Below, piece after piece: positions 5,210 through 13,645 of a DNA stretch of 64,000 bases. The translations under genes and the position numbers were made by a program. The DNA is from an uncultured Oscillospiraceae bacterium (lineage in GTDB: Bacteria > Bacillota > Clostridia > Oscillospirales > Ruminococcaceae): the NCBI GenBank assembly GCA_900540595.1, contig UQGL01000003.1, forward strand, positions 1 to 64,000, written 5' to 3'. The notes under the pieces are model-generated. The model did not search any database. It was not told where the DNA came from and was given only the letters and a program-made list of their open reading frames with translations. Numbering within the stretch: the first letter of the stretch is position 1; every line of letters starts with the position of its first letter.

Positions 5210-5632
5210 ATGGGGAATCTGAAATCATTCGGAACGGCAACAACGCCAGAGGAAAAGGCGTGGGAGATGGAAGTGCGCCGCAAGGGTCAGCTTGCACAGG
5301 CAGAGAAGCGCCACAGGAAAAAGGCTCTGAATGATATTTTGGATGCAATCCTTGCCATGAAGTGCGATACATCCGCCCTGACGGATGACTACATCACCGA
5401 GACCGCGCAGAAGCTTGCAGCGGAGAAGGGCGAAAGCATCACCCTGTACGAGGCCATCGCCCTATCCCAAATCAAGCGCGCTATCGACGGTGATACCAAA
5501 GCCGCAACCTTTGTCCGCGACAGTGCGGGCGACAAGCCCCTTGACCGCAGCGAGGTCACGAACATGGAGACCATCACCGACGCAGACCGCCGGATGATGG
5601 AGAATATCTCCAAGCGTTTGGGCATTGAATAA
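5210..5632 (+). CDS. terminase small-subunit-like protein
   Basis: A 140-aa charged helical protein. The segment ITLYEAIALSQIKRAIDGDT followed by KAATFVRDSAGDKP resembles the 'A....A..GD..A..FIRD..G.KP' block of many phage-encoded small terminase or terminase-associated proteins. It could supply DNA recognition for packaging, as terS does in PICIs, using a helper phage's large terminase. The match is by pattern only; it might be another phage protein. It has its own promoter and terminator and is convergent with the giant gene. A GGGGGTGTGG purine run precedes the ATG. Confidence 0.5.
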   Translation: MGNLKSFGTATTPEEKAWEMEVRRKGQLAQAEKRHRKKALNDILDAILAMKCDTSALTDDYITETAQKLAAEKGESITLYEAIALSQIKRAIDGDTKAATFVRDSAGDKPLDRSEVTNMETITDADRRMMENISKRLGIE

Positions 5633-5682
5633 AGGCTCCCTTTCACACGCCATTGAAGGCGAGCAAGATAGACCTTCCTGAT

Positions 5683-5722
5683 GAAAGCCGCTCTCTGTAC
5701 TGGTACGCAGAGGGCGGCTTTC
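5683..5722 (+). terminator. Terminator of the terminase-small-like gene
   Basis: Stem GAAAGCCGC...CTCTG with CAGAG...GCGGCTTTC, 50 nt after the stop codon. The T run after it is short. Confidence 0.6.
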
Positions 5723-5854
5723 TCTATGCCCGCGAATAAGGCACTGTGGCGGTGGCTTGGCAGTGACTAATGAAAGTATATTCCGGTGTAGTAAAAGTGC
5801 CTGTACAGGGCTGTGTTGCGGGCTGACAGTGTTTCTTGTTAAACGAGTGCAAAA

Positions 5855-5888
5855 AGAGGGGGAATACCTGTTGTAGGTATCCCCCTCT
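5855..5888 (-). terminator. Terminator of the giant gene
   Basis: Near-perfect 14-bp stem (AGAGGGGG.ATACCT and complement) with TTTTT on the minus strand directly after, starting 6 nt beyond the stop codon of the 1718-codon gene. Confidence 0.85.
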
Positions 5889-5893
5889 GCCGG

Positions 5894-8800
5894 TTAATAT
5901 GGGTTTTTCCAAGTAGGTGCAACGATGCTGAAATATGCGCGGCGTTCCTCGTTAGTCAGATTCATGTAGTTCAGTGCGTTGACCAAATCGGATTTATTGA
6001 AGCTGCCATCAGGGTTGCCGCCCTCCCCAGCCGCGATCTTGCGGTTGGCTTCTGCCGTGTGGTAGGCACGCTCCAGATATTGCAGGTACAGATAATTGGT
6101 GACGCCCGCCGGGCCGTAGGTGGCGCTGAAGGTCTGGGCTTTTTCATCAGTGCTGTCGTCGGTGGTCTTGCTGGACAAGTAAATTTTGCCGATGTCGTCA
6201 TCCGAGAGGCCCGGCGATTGCAACAGGGCGTTTTTGAACTCGGTGTCAGAAACTTTACCGTTGCCGTCCGCGTCCGCTTTGGTATAGGCATCCAAATACT
6301 TGAGGGCCATATCCGAGCCGTACTGTTCCTGCACCCGGATAGCCGGGCTCGCCTTTTGCAGGAACATGGATGCAACATCCATCTGCTGGTCAGTTGTCAT
6401 ATCGTACTTTCGGAGAACCGGGAGCGCGGTTTGCAGCGTTTGCAGCTGGTTGGCGCTGTCGTCATCCTCTCCGTTCTTGGCAGTGGCGGTGTAAATATCC
6501 AAGTAGGCGGCGGTTGCCTCCGCACCGGCTTTGTCGTAGAGCTTCTGTGCGGTATCATCGGAGCCGTTCAGCAGGTAGGCGCTGACCATATCATCGTAAG
6601 AATCCAGTGACGGGATAGCGTTCCAGCGCTCGGCCTTGTTGAGGTTGGCGTCTGCGTTGCCGGTAGCCTCGCGCTTTTCGTCGCGGGCCTTATCAAGCAC
6701 GGCACCGACGGAAGAAGTCAGGAGTGCAGCACGAATGCCGTTTTCTTTGTAGGCAAGGTAGTCGCTATTCTCGCTCATATAGTCCGGGTTCGCGGCTTCT
6801 TTGCCCGCCTCTCTGCCGATCTCGTAGGCCGATTTCAGCATCTTTACGCGAGTGGCATCGTCGGCCTGCCGGTATTCATCGGAGCGCATGACCTCATCCA
6901 CGATTTGGCGGTTCAACTGCCCGGCGGTGCGCTGGTACTCGCTGGTCTGCGTGTTATCCAGCTTTAGACCGTCTACGTCGGTGCCATTCTTGACGCTGGG
7001 CGGGTATACTCCGATGTCACCGGTAGCCTCATACAAGCGCTGAATTTCTTTGTCACGGCTGCTGGCAGTCTGGTTCGTAAAAGCAGCAGGGTCAAGAAAC
7101 TGTTCAAACGCGGCGTTGTCGCGTTGCTTCTCGTTGCCCCATGTATCATAGGCGGCGGGCAGTTCCTTCGATAGTCCCGGAATTTTCGCCACGATCTGGT
7201 TTTTCTGGCTTTGGATAGGGTCGGTGGCATCGTAAGGGTTGCGGACGGTGGTGTCAGTAGTTTTGGCGACAGCGTTTGACAGCGATGGCACCATACTCTG
7301 CGGCAGACCTAGAGCGGCATCCCACAGGCCGCCGCCCAGACCGTCATAGTTGCCGAACAGGTCACCGATGTTGGAGAGATTTGAGTTGTCCGCAAGGGTG
7401 TTTGTAAACGCCACAACCGCGCCTTTTGCCGCCTGTTCCGGCGTTTCGTCGCCGCTGGCGGCCTGCGCCCATGCCGCGCCGGTGATGACGCTCATCATAC
7501 TTGGCTGAAAATCCGAAATGCGGTAGTAGACATTCGTTCCCGGAACATGGATTGCGAAAGGCAGGAAACCGTTCTGCTTGTCAAACGCTTTTTTATTGGC
7601 ATTTTCGCTCTCGGCGCCTGTCAAGACACCAGACTTATACAGCGCTGCGCCCAGAGCCATACCTGCCGAACCGGTCAGGCCCTTTGCAATCTCGTCAATG
7701 TATTCTGCCGGGTTGCCGCCTTTTGTGTAAAAATCCTTCACACCTTTGGCAAGGCCGACAGGGCTGTAATCTAGACTGCGGGCGACCATATTGGCGGGTG
7801 TTTTCGTAAACGGCATAACAACCTCACCGACCCCGCCCAACTTGTGAACCGAGCTGAAGAGTTCTGTCCAGTCATTGTCATCCTTGTAGGTTGCCCGCAT
7901 AGCGTCCTGTGTGGCTTGCGCGATCATCTCGGAGGTGATTTTGTCTGCACTGGAAATTTTGTTCGCTGCTGCGATATTGGCAAGGCTTTCTGTGAAGTGC
8001 TTTTTCACAAAGGGTGCATCGCCGAGTTCCAACAATCCGTAGGTGAACTGACGGATATTCTCGAGTACGGATTTCTCGCTGCTCATCTGGTCAAAGACAT
8101 TCTTGCCGGTGAATTTCTGGCTGATGGCTTCGAGCGCCTGTGCGCCTTTTTTCATGCCGGGCACATTGGCGAGGATGTTATGCTGCTGGCCCTCGCCCAG
8201 CTTGAACACCTCTGCGTTTTTCACAGCATCGGAGATGGGCTGTTCATAGGCACTGCTGCCGGCGATGGTATCCTTAACCTGATTCCACACCTGTTCCGCC
8301 ACATCCCTGCTGGTTTTATCCACATGCAAGGCTTTGGTCTGCACGAAGTCTGTGCTTTTACCGGTCTTTGCATACAGGCTTTGCAGGGCGGCACTGACCT
8401 TATCAGAAACGCCGGTGACAGGAAGCTGCGCCACGTTTGCAGCAATGTTACGGATATGTGTGCGGGGATTCAGCAGAAAGCCCAGGCGGCGTGCTTCGGC
8501 CAGCTTGGAGAGCGCAGAGACGGGGTATTCCTTTGCAATGCGGTTACCGATGCTCTCCATCGCGGAAGAAATAGCTTCGCCATCCCCGGCGTGGATGCTC
8601 TCAAACGCCTTGATTTCGGCATCGGTGAGCCTAAAGTCCTTCCACTGGCGGCCCAGTTCCTTTGCGCCGCTGGCGTTCAAATCGTCTATGCTGCGCTGCG
8701 CATACCGCAAGGCGGTCATTGGATCGTTCTGCATCAGAGAGATTGCGGCGGCCTGCGAGAACTGGCCGCTGGCCGTCAACTCTTTGGACATACCGCGCAG

Positions 8801-11050
8801 CAATTCAACAGCAGAATCACTGTCACCGTCAGCGATGTACTGCTTGGCCAATTCATAGCCCAGAGGAACCGCCGCCGGGTCACGCTGGGAAAGCATATTC
8901 TGGTATGCCGTTACGGCCTCCCCCTGCCCCTTTGCAAGTACAGCATCCGCGCGGGCTTTCGTCTCGGCGTTGGACAGCTGGTTATAGACTTCGGGCGCGG
9001 TGACAAAATCCTGCTTGACGGCATCTGGCAGGTCTGAGTTCGTGCGCAGAGATTCTGCAAAACCGCGCTCCCGCACTGCCCCGCCGGGGGCATCCGCTGC
9101 GGAGTCTGCAAGACCCTGTGCGGCGTTCTGGGTCGTGGAAGTAAAGTTGGCAGCTGTGCTGTCAGGAACGCTCTTCACTGCGTCTGCGCTGTTCGCGTCT
9201 CGCAGGAACGCATCGGCGTTCTTTTCCAAATCAACGGCAGCGGGCGTATCGGCACGCGGCAAGTCCGGGCGTGTATCCAGACTGCTGTTTTTACCGGCGA
9301 CGGCTGCCGCCTCTTGCAGCGGTTCATCCAGCATCGCGCCGCTGAAACTGTTCTTCACGCCGTTGAGGACTGCGCTGCCGATTTCCGGCAAGGCGTTCAT
9401 AGCAACGTTTCCGGCCAGATTTTTAGCAGCGTTTGCGGCCATTCTTCCGACGGTCATGGGGTCATCGACATTCTCGCCCCGCGCGGCGGCCTGTCTGTCA
9501 GCGGAGAATTTGTCCATATCATCCATCATGGACGGGTAGGTGTCCAGCACAAAATCTGCGCCGGTATCTGCGAGCACGCGCCCTGCGGCTTCACCAAATC
9601 CGGGCTGTACAATGCGGTTCAGCACCGGGATTTTCTTTGCTGCATCGTAGAGCTTGCCGCCCGCCTTTTGTGCGGCGTCTGCATAGCCGGTTCCATCCAC
9701 AAGCTGATTGAATGCGTTGTACTGTGCCATCTTGCCCGCCATAGCGCCGCCCATAGCGGCGAGGGGGTCTTGCTCGGCATACTTGTCCAGCGTCGGCACA
9801 ACTGCCGGGATAACGCCGTTTTCAATGGCCTGTGAGTATTTCCCGCCGGTCTGTTCGTCGGCCCAGTCAGTGACAGCCTTTTCGGTCTGCTTTTGCAGAG
9901 GAAAGCTGCGCATAAAGCCTGCCGTCGCGGCCTGTAAATCCTGCCCCATTCCGTTCAAACTGGCTTTCTGGTTCATTCTTGCAAGGGCCTGAGCTTGAGT
10001 ATTGTAATCGTCTAGCGAGATTGTACCGTCCTGCACCTGCTTATACAAGTCACCGGCATTTTGTCTGTACTGGTTTACGGCGTTGATCTCGGCCTGTGTG
10101 AGCTTGCGGCCCGGCGTGCCAAGCTCGGCGCGGTAATCAGCATCGCTCTGTAACCGCTGCAAGGCGGTGGCAGTGTCGTTCTGTACGCTGGCCCAGTCGT
10201 TGCGGGCAGCCTTTGCGCGGCGTCTTTCTCGGGTGCTGGGGGCTTGCCCTGCCGCTGCACTCGTACTGCCAACAAGATTCCCGGCCCGTCCGGTTGCAAC
10301 GCTCTGGGCGGGCTGTGCGGCGCTCTGGCGCTCTGCGTAGCTGTTCCCGCCGGGCTTGCCCTTATTGGCCCCTGCGTTGGCGGCGGCCTGTTTGTCTTTG
10401 AGCATCTGCACCGTCTGCTCCCGCTTCTGCCGGGCGCGGTATTTTATGTCGGATTTTTCCTGTTCGCTGCCATCGTACCGGGCACGGGCGCTGGCGTTGC
10501 GCTCGGCATTGCTGCGCTGGGTGTCCTTGCCTTTGAGCGGCTTGGCCTGTACGTCTTTCGCGGCGGTGCTGCCCTGTGTTGTAGTTTTACCCTTCAAGTT
10601 ATCGGCCGCCGCTGCCATAGCGGCATAGCTGTCAGAATCGGTCGTTACGCTGCCGCTCTTGGAACTGCTGGAAGATTTTGCCGCTTTGGCCGCTGCCGCC
10701 GCTTCTTTCTCCGCCTGCTTTTCGGCGTACTGCTGCGCCTTTTTTTGCTGCTCGTACAGGTCGTTTGCCTGTTTGAACTTGGCTTGCGCAAGATTCATCT
10801 GGCGGTTCAGCACATCATTGTTTAGGCTGTTTTCAAGGCTGGCCCCCTGCACAATGTTTTGCAGGGTGTCGCTGTACGTGTCTTTCAGTACAGGCAGGGT
10901 CTTGTCGGTTGCATTCAGCAGCGCCGCGCCCCTTGCCCGCGCCGTCTGCGTTTTGTTCTGGCCCTCGTTCACCGTGCTGGCCTGGGCGTTTTTGTACCGG
11001 TTCAAGTATGCGTTCAGCAGCGCATCTTCCCGGTTGCTCACTTTTGCCAT
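5894..11050 (-). CDS. giant 1718-aa polyvalent phage-type protein
   Basis: The largest gene in the window. Residues ~75-125 form an Ala/Lys/Gln-rich coiled coil, and 125-300 are low-complexity (Ser, Lys, Arg, Gln). A long helical Ala/Asp/Gln-rich body follows. About residue 855 comes 'RLGFLLNPRTHIRNIAANV' and near 1075 'MPFTKTPANMVARSLDYSP', phrases I associate with the very large polyvalent proteins of phages and conjugative elements, some of which are injected with DNA. Around 1588 is an EF-hand-like loop, DADGNGKVSDTEF. There is no signal peptide, and no clear catalytic motif was found. The ATG follows TTGGAG, and a sigma-like gene ends 4 nt upstream, so the two are co-transcribed. It may be an ejected or scaffold-type virion protein carried by the satellite; the function is unproven. 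Confidence 0.8.
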   Translation of the reverse strand: MAKVSNREDALLNAYLNRYKNAQASTVNEGQNKTQTARARGAALLNATDKTLPVLKDTYSDTLQNIVQGASLENSLNNDVLNRQMNLAQAKFKQANDLYEQQKKAQQYAEKQAEKEAAAAAKAAKSSSSSKSGSVTTDSDSYAAMAAAADNLKGKTTTQGSTAAKDVQAKPLKGKDTQRSNAERNASARARYDGSEQEKSDIKYRARQKREQTVQMLKDKQAAANAGANKGKPGGNSYAERQSAAQPAQSVATGRAGNLVGSTSAAAGQAPSTRERRRAKAARNDWASVQNDTATALQRLQSDADYRAELGTPGRKLTQAEINAVNQYRQNAGDLYKQVQDGTISLDDYNTQAQALARMNQKASLNGMGQDLQAATAGFMRSFPLQKQTEKAVTDWADEQTGGKYSQAIENGVIPAVVPTLDKYAEQDPLAAMGGAMAGKMAQYNAFNQLVDGTGYADAAQKAGGKLYDAAKKIPVLNRIVQPGFGEAAGRVLADTGADFVLDTYPSMMDDMDKFSADRQAAARGENVDDPMTVGRMAANAAKNLAGNVAMNALPEIGSAVLNGVKNSFSGAMLDEPLQEAAAVAGKNSSLDTRPDLPRADTPAAVDLEKNADAFLRDANSADAVKSVPDSTAANFTSTTQNAAQGLADSAADAPGGAVRERGFAESLRTNSDLPDAVKQDFVTAPEVYNQLSNAETKARADAVLAKGQGEAVTAYQNMLSQRDPAAVPLGYELAKQYIADGDSDSAVELLRGMSKELTASGQFSQAAAISLMQNDPMTALRYAQRSIDDLNASGAKELGRQWKDFRLTDAEIKAFESIHAGDGEAISSAMESIGNRIAKEYPVSALSKLAEARRLGFLLNPRTHIRNIAANVAQLPVTGVSDKVSAALQSLYAKTGKSTDFVQTKALHVDKTSRDVAEQVWNQVKDTIAGSSAYEQPISDAVKNAEVFKLGEGQQHNILANVPGMKKGAQALEAISQKFTGKNVFDQMSSEKSVLENIRQFTYGLLELGDAPFVKKHFTESLANIAAANKISSADKITSEMIAQATQDAMRATYKDDNDWTELFSSVHKLGGVGEVVMPFTKTPANMVARSLDYSPVGLAKGVKDFYTKGGNPAEYIDEIAKGLTGSAGMALGAALYKSGVLTGAESENANKKAFDKQNGFLPFAIHVPGTNVYYRISDFQPSMMSVITGAAWAQAASGDETPEQAAKGAVVAFTNTLADNSNLSNIGDLFGNYDGLGGGLWDAALGLPQSMVPSLSNAVAKTTDTTVRNPYDATDPIQSQKNQIVAKIPGLSKELPAAYDTWGNEKQRDNAAFEQFLDPAAFTNQTASSRDKEIQRLYEATGDIGVYPPSVKNGTDVDGLKLDNTQTSEYQRTAGQLNRQIVDEVMRSDEYRQADDATRVKMLKSAYEIGREAGKEAANPDYMSENSDYLAYKENGIRAALLTSSVGAVLDKARDEKREATGNADANLNKAERWNAIPSLDSYDDMVSAYLLNGSDDTAQKLYDKAGAEATAAYLDIYTATAKNGEDDDSANQLQTLQTALPVLRKYDMTTDQQMDVASMFLQKASPAIRVQEQYGSDMALKYLDAYTKADADGNGKVSDTEFKNALLQSPGLSDDDIGKIYLSSKTTDDSTDEKAQTFSATYGPAGVTNYLYLQYLERAYHTAEANRKIAAGEGGNPDGSFNKSDLVNALNYMNLTNEERRAYFSIVAPTWKNPY

Positions 11051-11054
11051 AATA

Positions 11055-11729
11055 TCACTCCAATCTGTTTAAGGCTTCGATGTTTAATGCTTTTTTGAAA
11101 TTTTTGAGGGCTGCCTTTTCCTGAATGTTCACACTCTGTCTGGACACGCCGCGATCATCTGCGATTTCCTGCAGCGTCCGATTGTAACGGTAGCGCTGTT
11201 CCAGAATGCGGCGGTGGTTCGATTTCAGACTGTACAGGGCGGCCATGACGGCCCGGCGGTTCTGCTCGTTCTCAAAGTCCTGCACAAGGTTGACGGTGGG
11301 GTCAGCGTACACATCCGCAATGGTGTTGTCGGTGTCATCCTCTAGGGGCAGGTCGCTGGATAACGCATAGTTCAGCGGGTCAGCTGGTACGCGGGTCTGC
11401 GTGCCGTTTTCGTCACGGAGAAGCTTTCCCCGGCTGGTGGTCAAGACCTTTGTTGCGGTGGCCCGGATAGACCAGCCCAGCACGGTAAGAAAGACCATGC
11501 GCTTGCTCGGGTCATACCGCCGCACTGCATCGCGGACGCTGAACCAGCCCTCTACAATCAAGTCATCCCGGTCAATGCCCACGCGGTCAGCAAGGCCCTT
11601 GTTTTTGGCGTAGATTTTAGCCATCTGCTGGCGGATGAAATTTTGGTGACGCTCCCACAGCGCATTTGTGGCGGCAGTGTCACCGGCCTTGCCTTGCATA
11701 ATCAGTGTTAAATCGTCCAGTTCGTTCAT
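11055..11729 (-). CDS. sigma-70-family RNA polymerase sigma factor
   Basis: A 224-aa protein. A region-2-like segment lies at ~52-95 (DDLIVEGWFSVRDAVRRYDP then a FLTVLGWSIRATATK helix), and a region-4 helix-turn-helix at ~170-215 (LEQRYRYNRTLQEIADDRGV, SRQSVNIQEKAALKNF). The linker of ~75 residues has no region 3. This is the plan of phage or ECF-like sigma factors. The ATG at 11729 is chosen because GGAGG lies 8 nt upstream; a GTG three codons earlier overlaps that site. It stands directly ahead of the giant gene, so it may direct RNA polymerase to element promoters late in its cycle. It could also be a sigma-like DNA-binding protein without RNA polymerase activity. Confidence 0.8.
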   Translation of the reverse strand: MNELDDLTLIMQGKAGDTAATNALWERHQNFIRQQMAKIYAKNKGLADRVGIDRDDLIVEGWFSVRDAVRRYDPSKRMVFLTVLGWSIRATATKVLTTSRGKLLRDENGTQTRVPADPLNYALSSDLPLEDDTDNTIADVYADPTVNLVQDFENEQNRRAVMAALYSLKSNHRRILEQRYRYNRTLQEIADDRGVSRQSVNIQEKAALKNFKKALNIEALNRLE

Positions 11730-11809
11730 TGATTGCACCTCCGCTTTGTGGTATACTTTAGTGAAGATGCTGCCCTGCGTCTGCCCCCGCTGCCCGGCGG
11801 GGATTTTTT
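11729..11809 (+). ncRNA. Short plus-strand transcription cassette U3
   Basis: TTGATT (11729-11734), 17-nt spacer, TATACT (11752-11757), about 45 nt of RNA and a terminator CCCCGC/GCGGGG (11785-11802) with ATTTTTT. The -35 box touches the start codon of the sigma gene on the other strand. The RNA would be antisense to the 5' leader of the sigma/giant transcript. Confidence 0.45.
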
Positions 11810-11848
11810 ATAAGCCCGGTATGGTCTGGATAGCGCAACCCTCCCGCT

Positions 11849-12133
11849 TTACACCATGCCGTTGTAGGCTTCACGCAGCATCGGGCCGAACTCGTCCGGG
11901 TTGGCTACCAGCCACGCAAGAGCGGCAAGCTCTTTGCTGCCGTAGTGTTCGGCGTTCAGCCGGTAAGCGATGTCAGCCACCGCATGGTCGAGGTCTTGGC
12001 GGGGAATAACGCCGCTTTCCAGTGCGTCCATTGTGGCGCGGGCCTCTGCCTTATCAGTGAAGTGGATTTCAATGTGGCGGCCATCCGCTGCAATCATGGC
12101 GAGGGTGGCGCAAATCTTACCTTTGTTCTTCAT
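11849..12133 (-). CDS. hypothetical 94-aa protein downstream of the origin-like region
   Basis: Starts MKNKGKICATLAMIAADGRH and ends FGPMLREAYNGMV. The ATG at 12133 follows AGGAGA; a longer frame has no ribosome site. A strand-rich N-terminus (VIRF-like 'GRHIEIHFTDKAEARATMDAL') leads into a helical half. It is the first gene on the far side of the putative origin and stands 120 nt before the sigma gene. No family recognised. Confidence 0.65.
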   Translation of the reverse strand: MKNKGKICATLAMIAADGRHIEIHFTDKAEARATMDALESGVIPRQDLDHAVADIAYRLNAEHYGSKELAALAWLVANPDEFGPMLREAYNGMV

Positions 12134-12202
12134 AAAATCTCCTATTCTGGCGCGGTGTGGGCGTGCCCTCATCGTGTCGTTTGTTTGTCGTTGGTTTGTC
12201 AG

Positions 12203-12474
12203 ATTCGGAACAGCGAAAGCTTGTAAAGGCTGCCGCTATGCGGAAAAGCGCTTGTCGGTTGTTTGCCGTTTTCTGTGCCCTTACTGCGCCGTTCTGCATG
12301 TTACTGGTTTGTTGATTCGTGTGTTAGGTACGGAGTAGTGACAGCCTATAAAGCCCGCAACTATGCGGAAAACTGTGTGTTGCCGGTGTGTTGATTTGAG
12401 TGTTGGTTCGTGGTTGATTGCTGGTTGATACGGGATAGTAGATGACCGATAAAGCCCGGAACAATGGGGAAAAT
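12203..12474 (+). repeat. Three ~48-bp imperfect direct repeats
   Basis: Copies at about 12203-12250, 12327-12374 and 12427-12474, spaced 124 and 100 bp. Aligned by eye they share GATACGGA..AG, TATAAAGCCCG and TATGCGGAAAA. Confidence 0.6.
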
Positions 12475-12505
12475 CAGTGGTTGGCATCTGGTGGCAAATG
12501 GTAGC

Positions 12506-12552
12506 TTTTGCTGGCTTTTGCTTCATCTTGCTCGGTCTTGCTGCTTCTTGCT
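12506..12552 (+). repeat. Five 10-bp phased TYTTGCT repeats
   Basis: TTTTGCT, TTTTGCT, TCTTGCT, TCTTGCT, TCTTGCT, each followed by three free bases. All lie on one face of the helix; a T-rich strand continues to 12620. Confidence 0.6.
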
Positions 12553-12694
12553 TGACTGTTCTGGGTTTCTTTGGGTTTGCCTGGCTTTTTTGGCTTCTCT
12601 GGCTCTTGTTGGATTTTGCATTCGTTGATGGTCGTATACAGTCGTTTGGATTGCCTGCAAGAACATTTCCGCTACGCAAGAATTGCACAAGGGT

Positions 12695-12813
12695 TGTGCG
12701 ATTTCTGCATAACTTTTGCCGATTTGCTTATGCAAATTTCGCATAACCTTATGCGGAAATCGCATAACCAGTGAAATCTTTGTATGTGCCGCCTTATGCA
12801 GAATCTGCACACA
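12695..12813. repeat. Four 19-bp TTATGC-N7-GCATAA boxes
   Basis: Two perfect copies at 12729 and 12750 (21 bp apart), one with a single change (TTGTGC) at 12695, and one with a decayed right half (GCACAC) at 12795. They are candidate iterons for the adjacent replication-type protein. Confidence 0.65.
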
Positions 12814-12842
12814 TATATTATATTTAAGCCACCTGTACAGGC

Positions 12843-13202
12843 TTAAGGCGGAGTTTTCCAGCGGATGGAAAAGCTGTAATCCGAGCTCGTTTGATTGTTG
12901 CGCCCGCTGGCAATCAACTCAATGAAACCAGCTTTTCGTAGCCTGCAAACGTTGTCAATTAACGTCCGCGCTGCAATGCCGTACTTCTTTGCAGTAGCTC
13001 GTGAAAATTGAAAATCGGGTTTGCCTTTAGCCTCTAGCAACATACACTGGTAGCACCAGCGGTCAGATGGTGTTAAAGCTAGGAACGCGGGGTGTTGCAT
13101 CAATCGCGCTCCAAGTTGAATGAAAATCGGTTCCATGCAATTTTCCGAACCACTACACCAGGGGGGAAGCTTGTATTCAACCCGTGCCTTCCGCCCGCTC
13201 AT
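12843..13202 (-). CDS. winged-helix replication-initiator-like protein
   Basis: 119 aa. From residue ~24 it reads FIQLGARLMQHPAFLALTPS, then DRWCYQCML.....FSRATAKKYGIAARTLIDNVCRLRKAGFIEL, the pattern of replication initiator or phage Rep N-terminal winged helices (a helix ending 'Ls...R..Y..ll', then recognition helix and 'G.I'). ATG at 13202 overlaps the stop of the upstream gene (ATGA). It ends next to four inverted boxes and other repeats that may be its binding sites. No primase or helicase domain is seen, so host or helper enzymes would be needed. Size and context favour initiation; a pure regulator is the alternative. Confidence 0.6.
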   Translation of the reverse strand: MSGRKARVEYKLPPWCSGSENCMEPIFIQLGARLMQHPAFLALTPSDRWCYQCMLLEAKGKPDFQFSRATAKKYGIAARTLIDNVCRLRKAGFIELIASGRNNQTSSDYSFSIRWKTPP

Positions 13203-13522
13203 AAGTAGCTGTCAAGGTCCATCTGCCCCAGCGGGATGCCCAACTTCCGGGCAACAGGGGCAATAGCGGCGAGGCCATGCTTGCACCGGGCGGCCTGAAC
13301 ATGGTAGAAAGCCGCCATTTCCTGCTGTGCGGTCTCCGGGTCATCGCTCGGCAGAAAGTAACCGCCGTAGCCGCCCGGTGCGTACAAGATGATTTCGCCA
13401 GCATCTCGGGCCTTCATAATCTGGCTGCGCAGACCGCGCGGGGTAGTCTCCAGCCTAGCGGCCAGCACATCGGCACGGATTGCATTCTCGCGGCCATGTT
13501 CTAAAAAATCGGTAATCTTCAT
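13199..13522 (-). CDS. winged-helix DNA-binding protein
   Basis: 107 aa, starting MKITDFLEHGRENAIRADVL. The segment ADVLAARLETTPRGLRSQIM then KARDAGEIILYAPGGYGGYF is a winged helix-turn-helix with a Gly-rich wing, as in many small Clostridia phage proteins. GGAGGTG precedes the ATG at the right distance. It overlaps the Rep-like gene by 4 nt, so the two are made together. Likely part of replication or its control. Confidence 0.7.
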   Translation of the reverse strand: MKITDFLEHGRENAIRADVLAARLETTPRGLRSQIMKARDAGEIILYAPGGYGGYFLPSDDPETAQQEMAAFYHVQAARCKHGLAAIAPVARKLGIPLGQMDLDSYL

Positions 13523-13640
13523 TGTAACACCTCCGAAAATGTGATATACTCGAAGGCGGGAATTTGCAATGCAGCGCGCTCAGCGCTATTTTTTCCCGCC
13601 CTGCCCTTGTCGGTGCGTCACCACCGGCAGGGGCTTTTTC
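13522..13640 (+). ncRNA. Short plus-strand transcription cassette U4
   Basis: TTGTAA (13522-13527), 17-nt spacer, TATACT (13545-13550). The RNA can fold into GGCGGGAA/TTCCCGCC enclosing AGCGC/GCGCT, then a terminator (13604-13615 with 13619-13633, two G-U pairs) and TTTTT. It lies opposite the leader of the 107-aa winged-helix gene, ending just before the excisionase-like gene's stop. Confidence 0.45.
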
Positions 13641-13645
13641 TGTTT

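Larger units (their letters stand above)
12134..12842. other. 0.7-kb non-coding repeat region, putative replication origin
   Basis: No convincing gene in 709 bp. Three repeat layers are present: three ~48-bp imperfect copies (starting 12203, 12327 and 12427; core TATAAAGCCCG..ACTATGCGGAAAA), five TYTTGCT boxes at exact 10-bp steps (12506, 12516, 12526, 12536, 12546), and four 19-bp TTATGC-N7-GCATAA inverted boxes (12695-12713, 12729-12747, 12750-12768, 12795-12813). The two replication-type genes end right beside it. This is the position and look of an iteron origin. Confidence 0.55.

Noticed and set aside
5653..5745. Short frame ending SRSLYWYAEGGFLYARE after the terminase-small-like gene
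   Set aside because: It lies across the terminator hairpin and has only a TTG start without a ribosome site.
12477..12746. Hydrophobic 89-aa plus-strand frame in the origin-like region
   Set aside because: Its Leu/Phe/Trp-rich sequence follows from the TTTTGCT and T/G-rich repeats. The start is a GTG with a weak site, and the frame runs through the inverted boxes.
12281..12810. Two Lys/Gln-rich minus-strand frames in the same region
   Set aside because: No ribosome sites. They overlap each other and the repeats, and the composition is what the opposite strand of the T-rich repeats would give.
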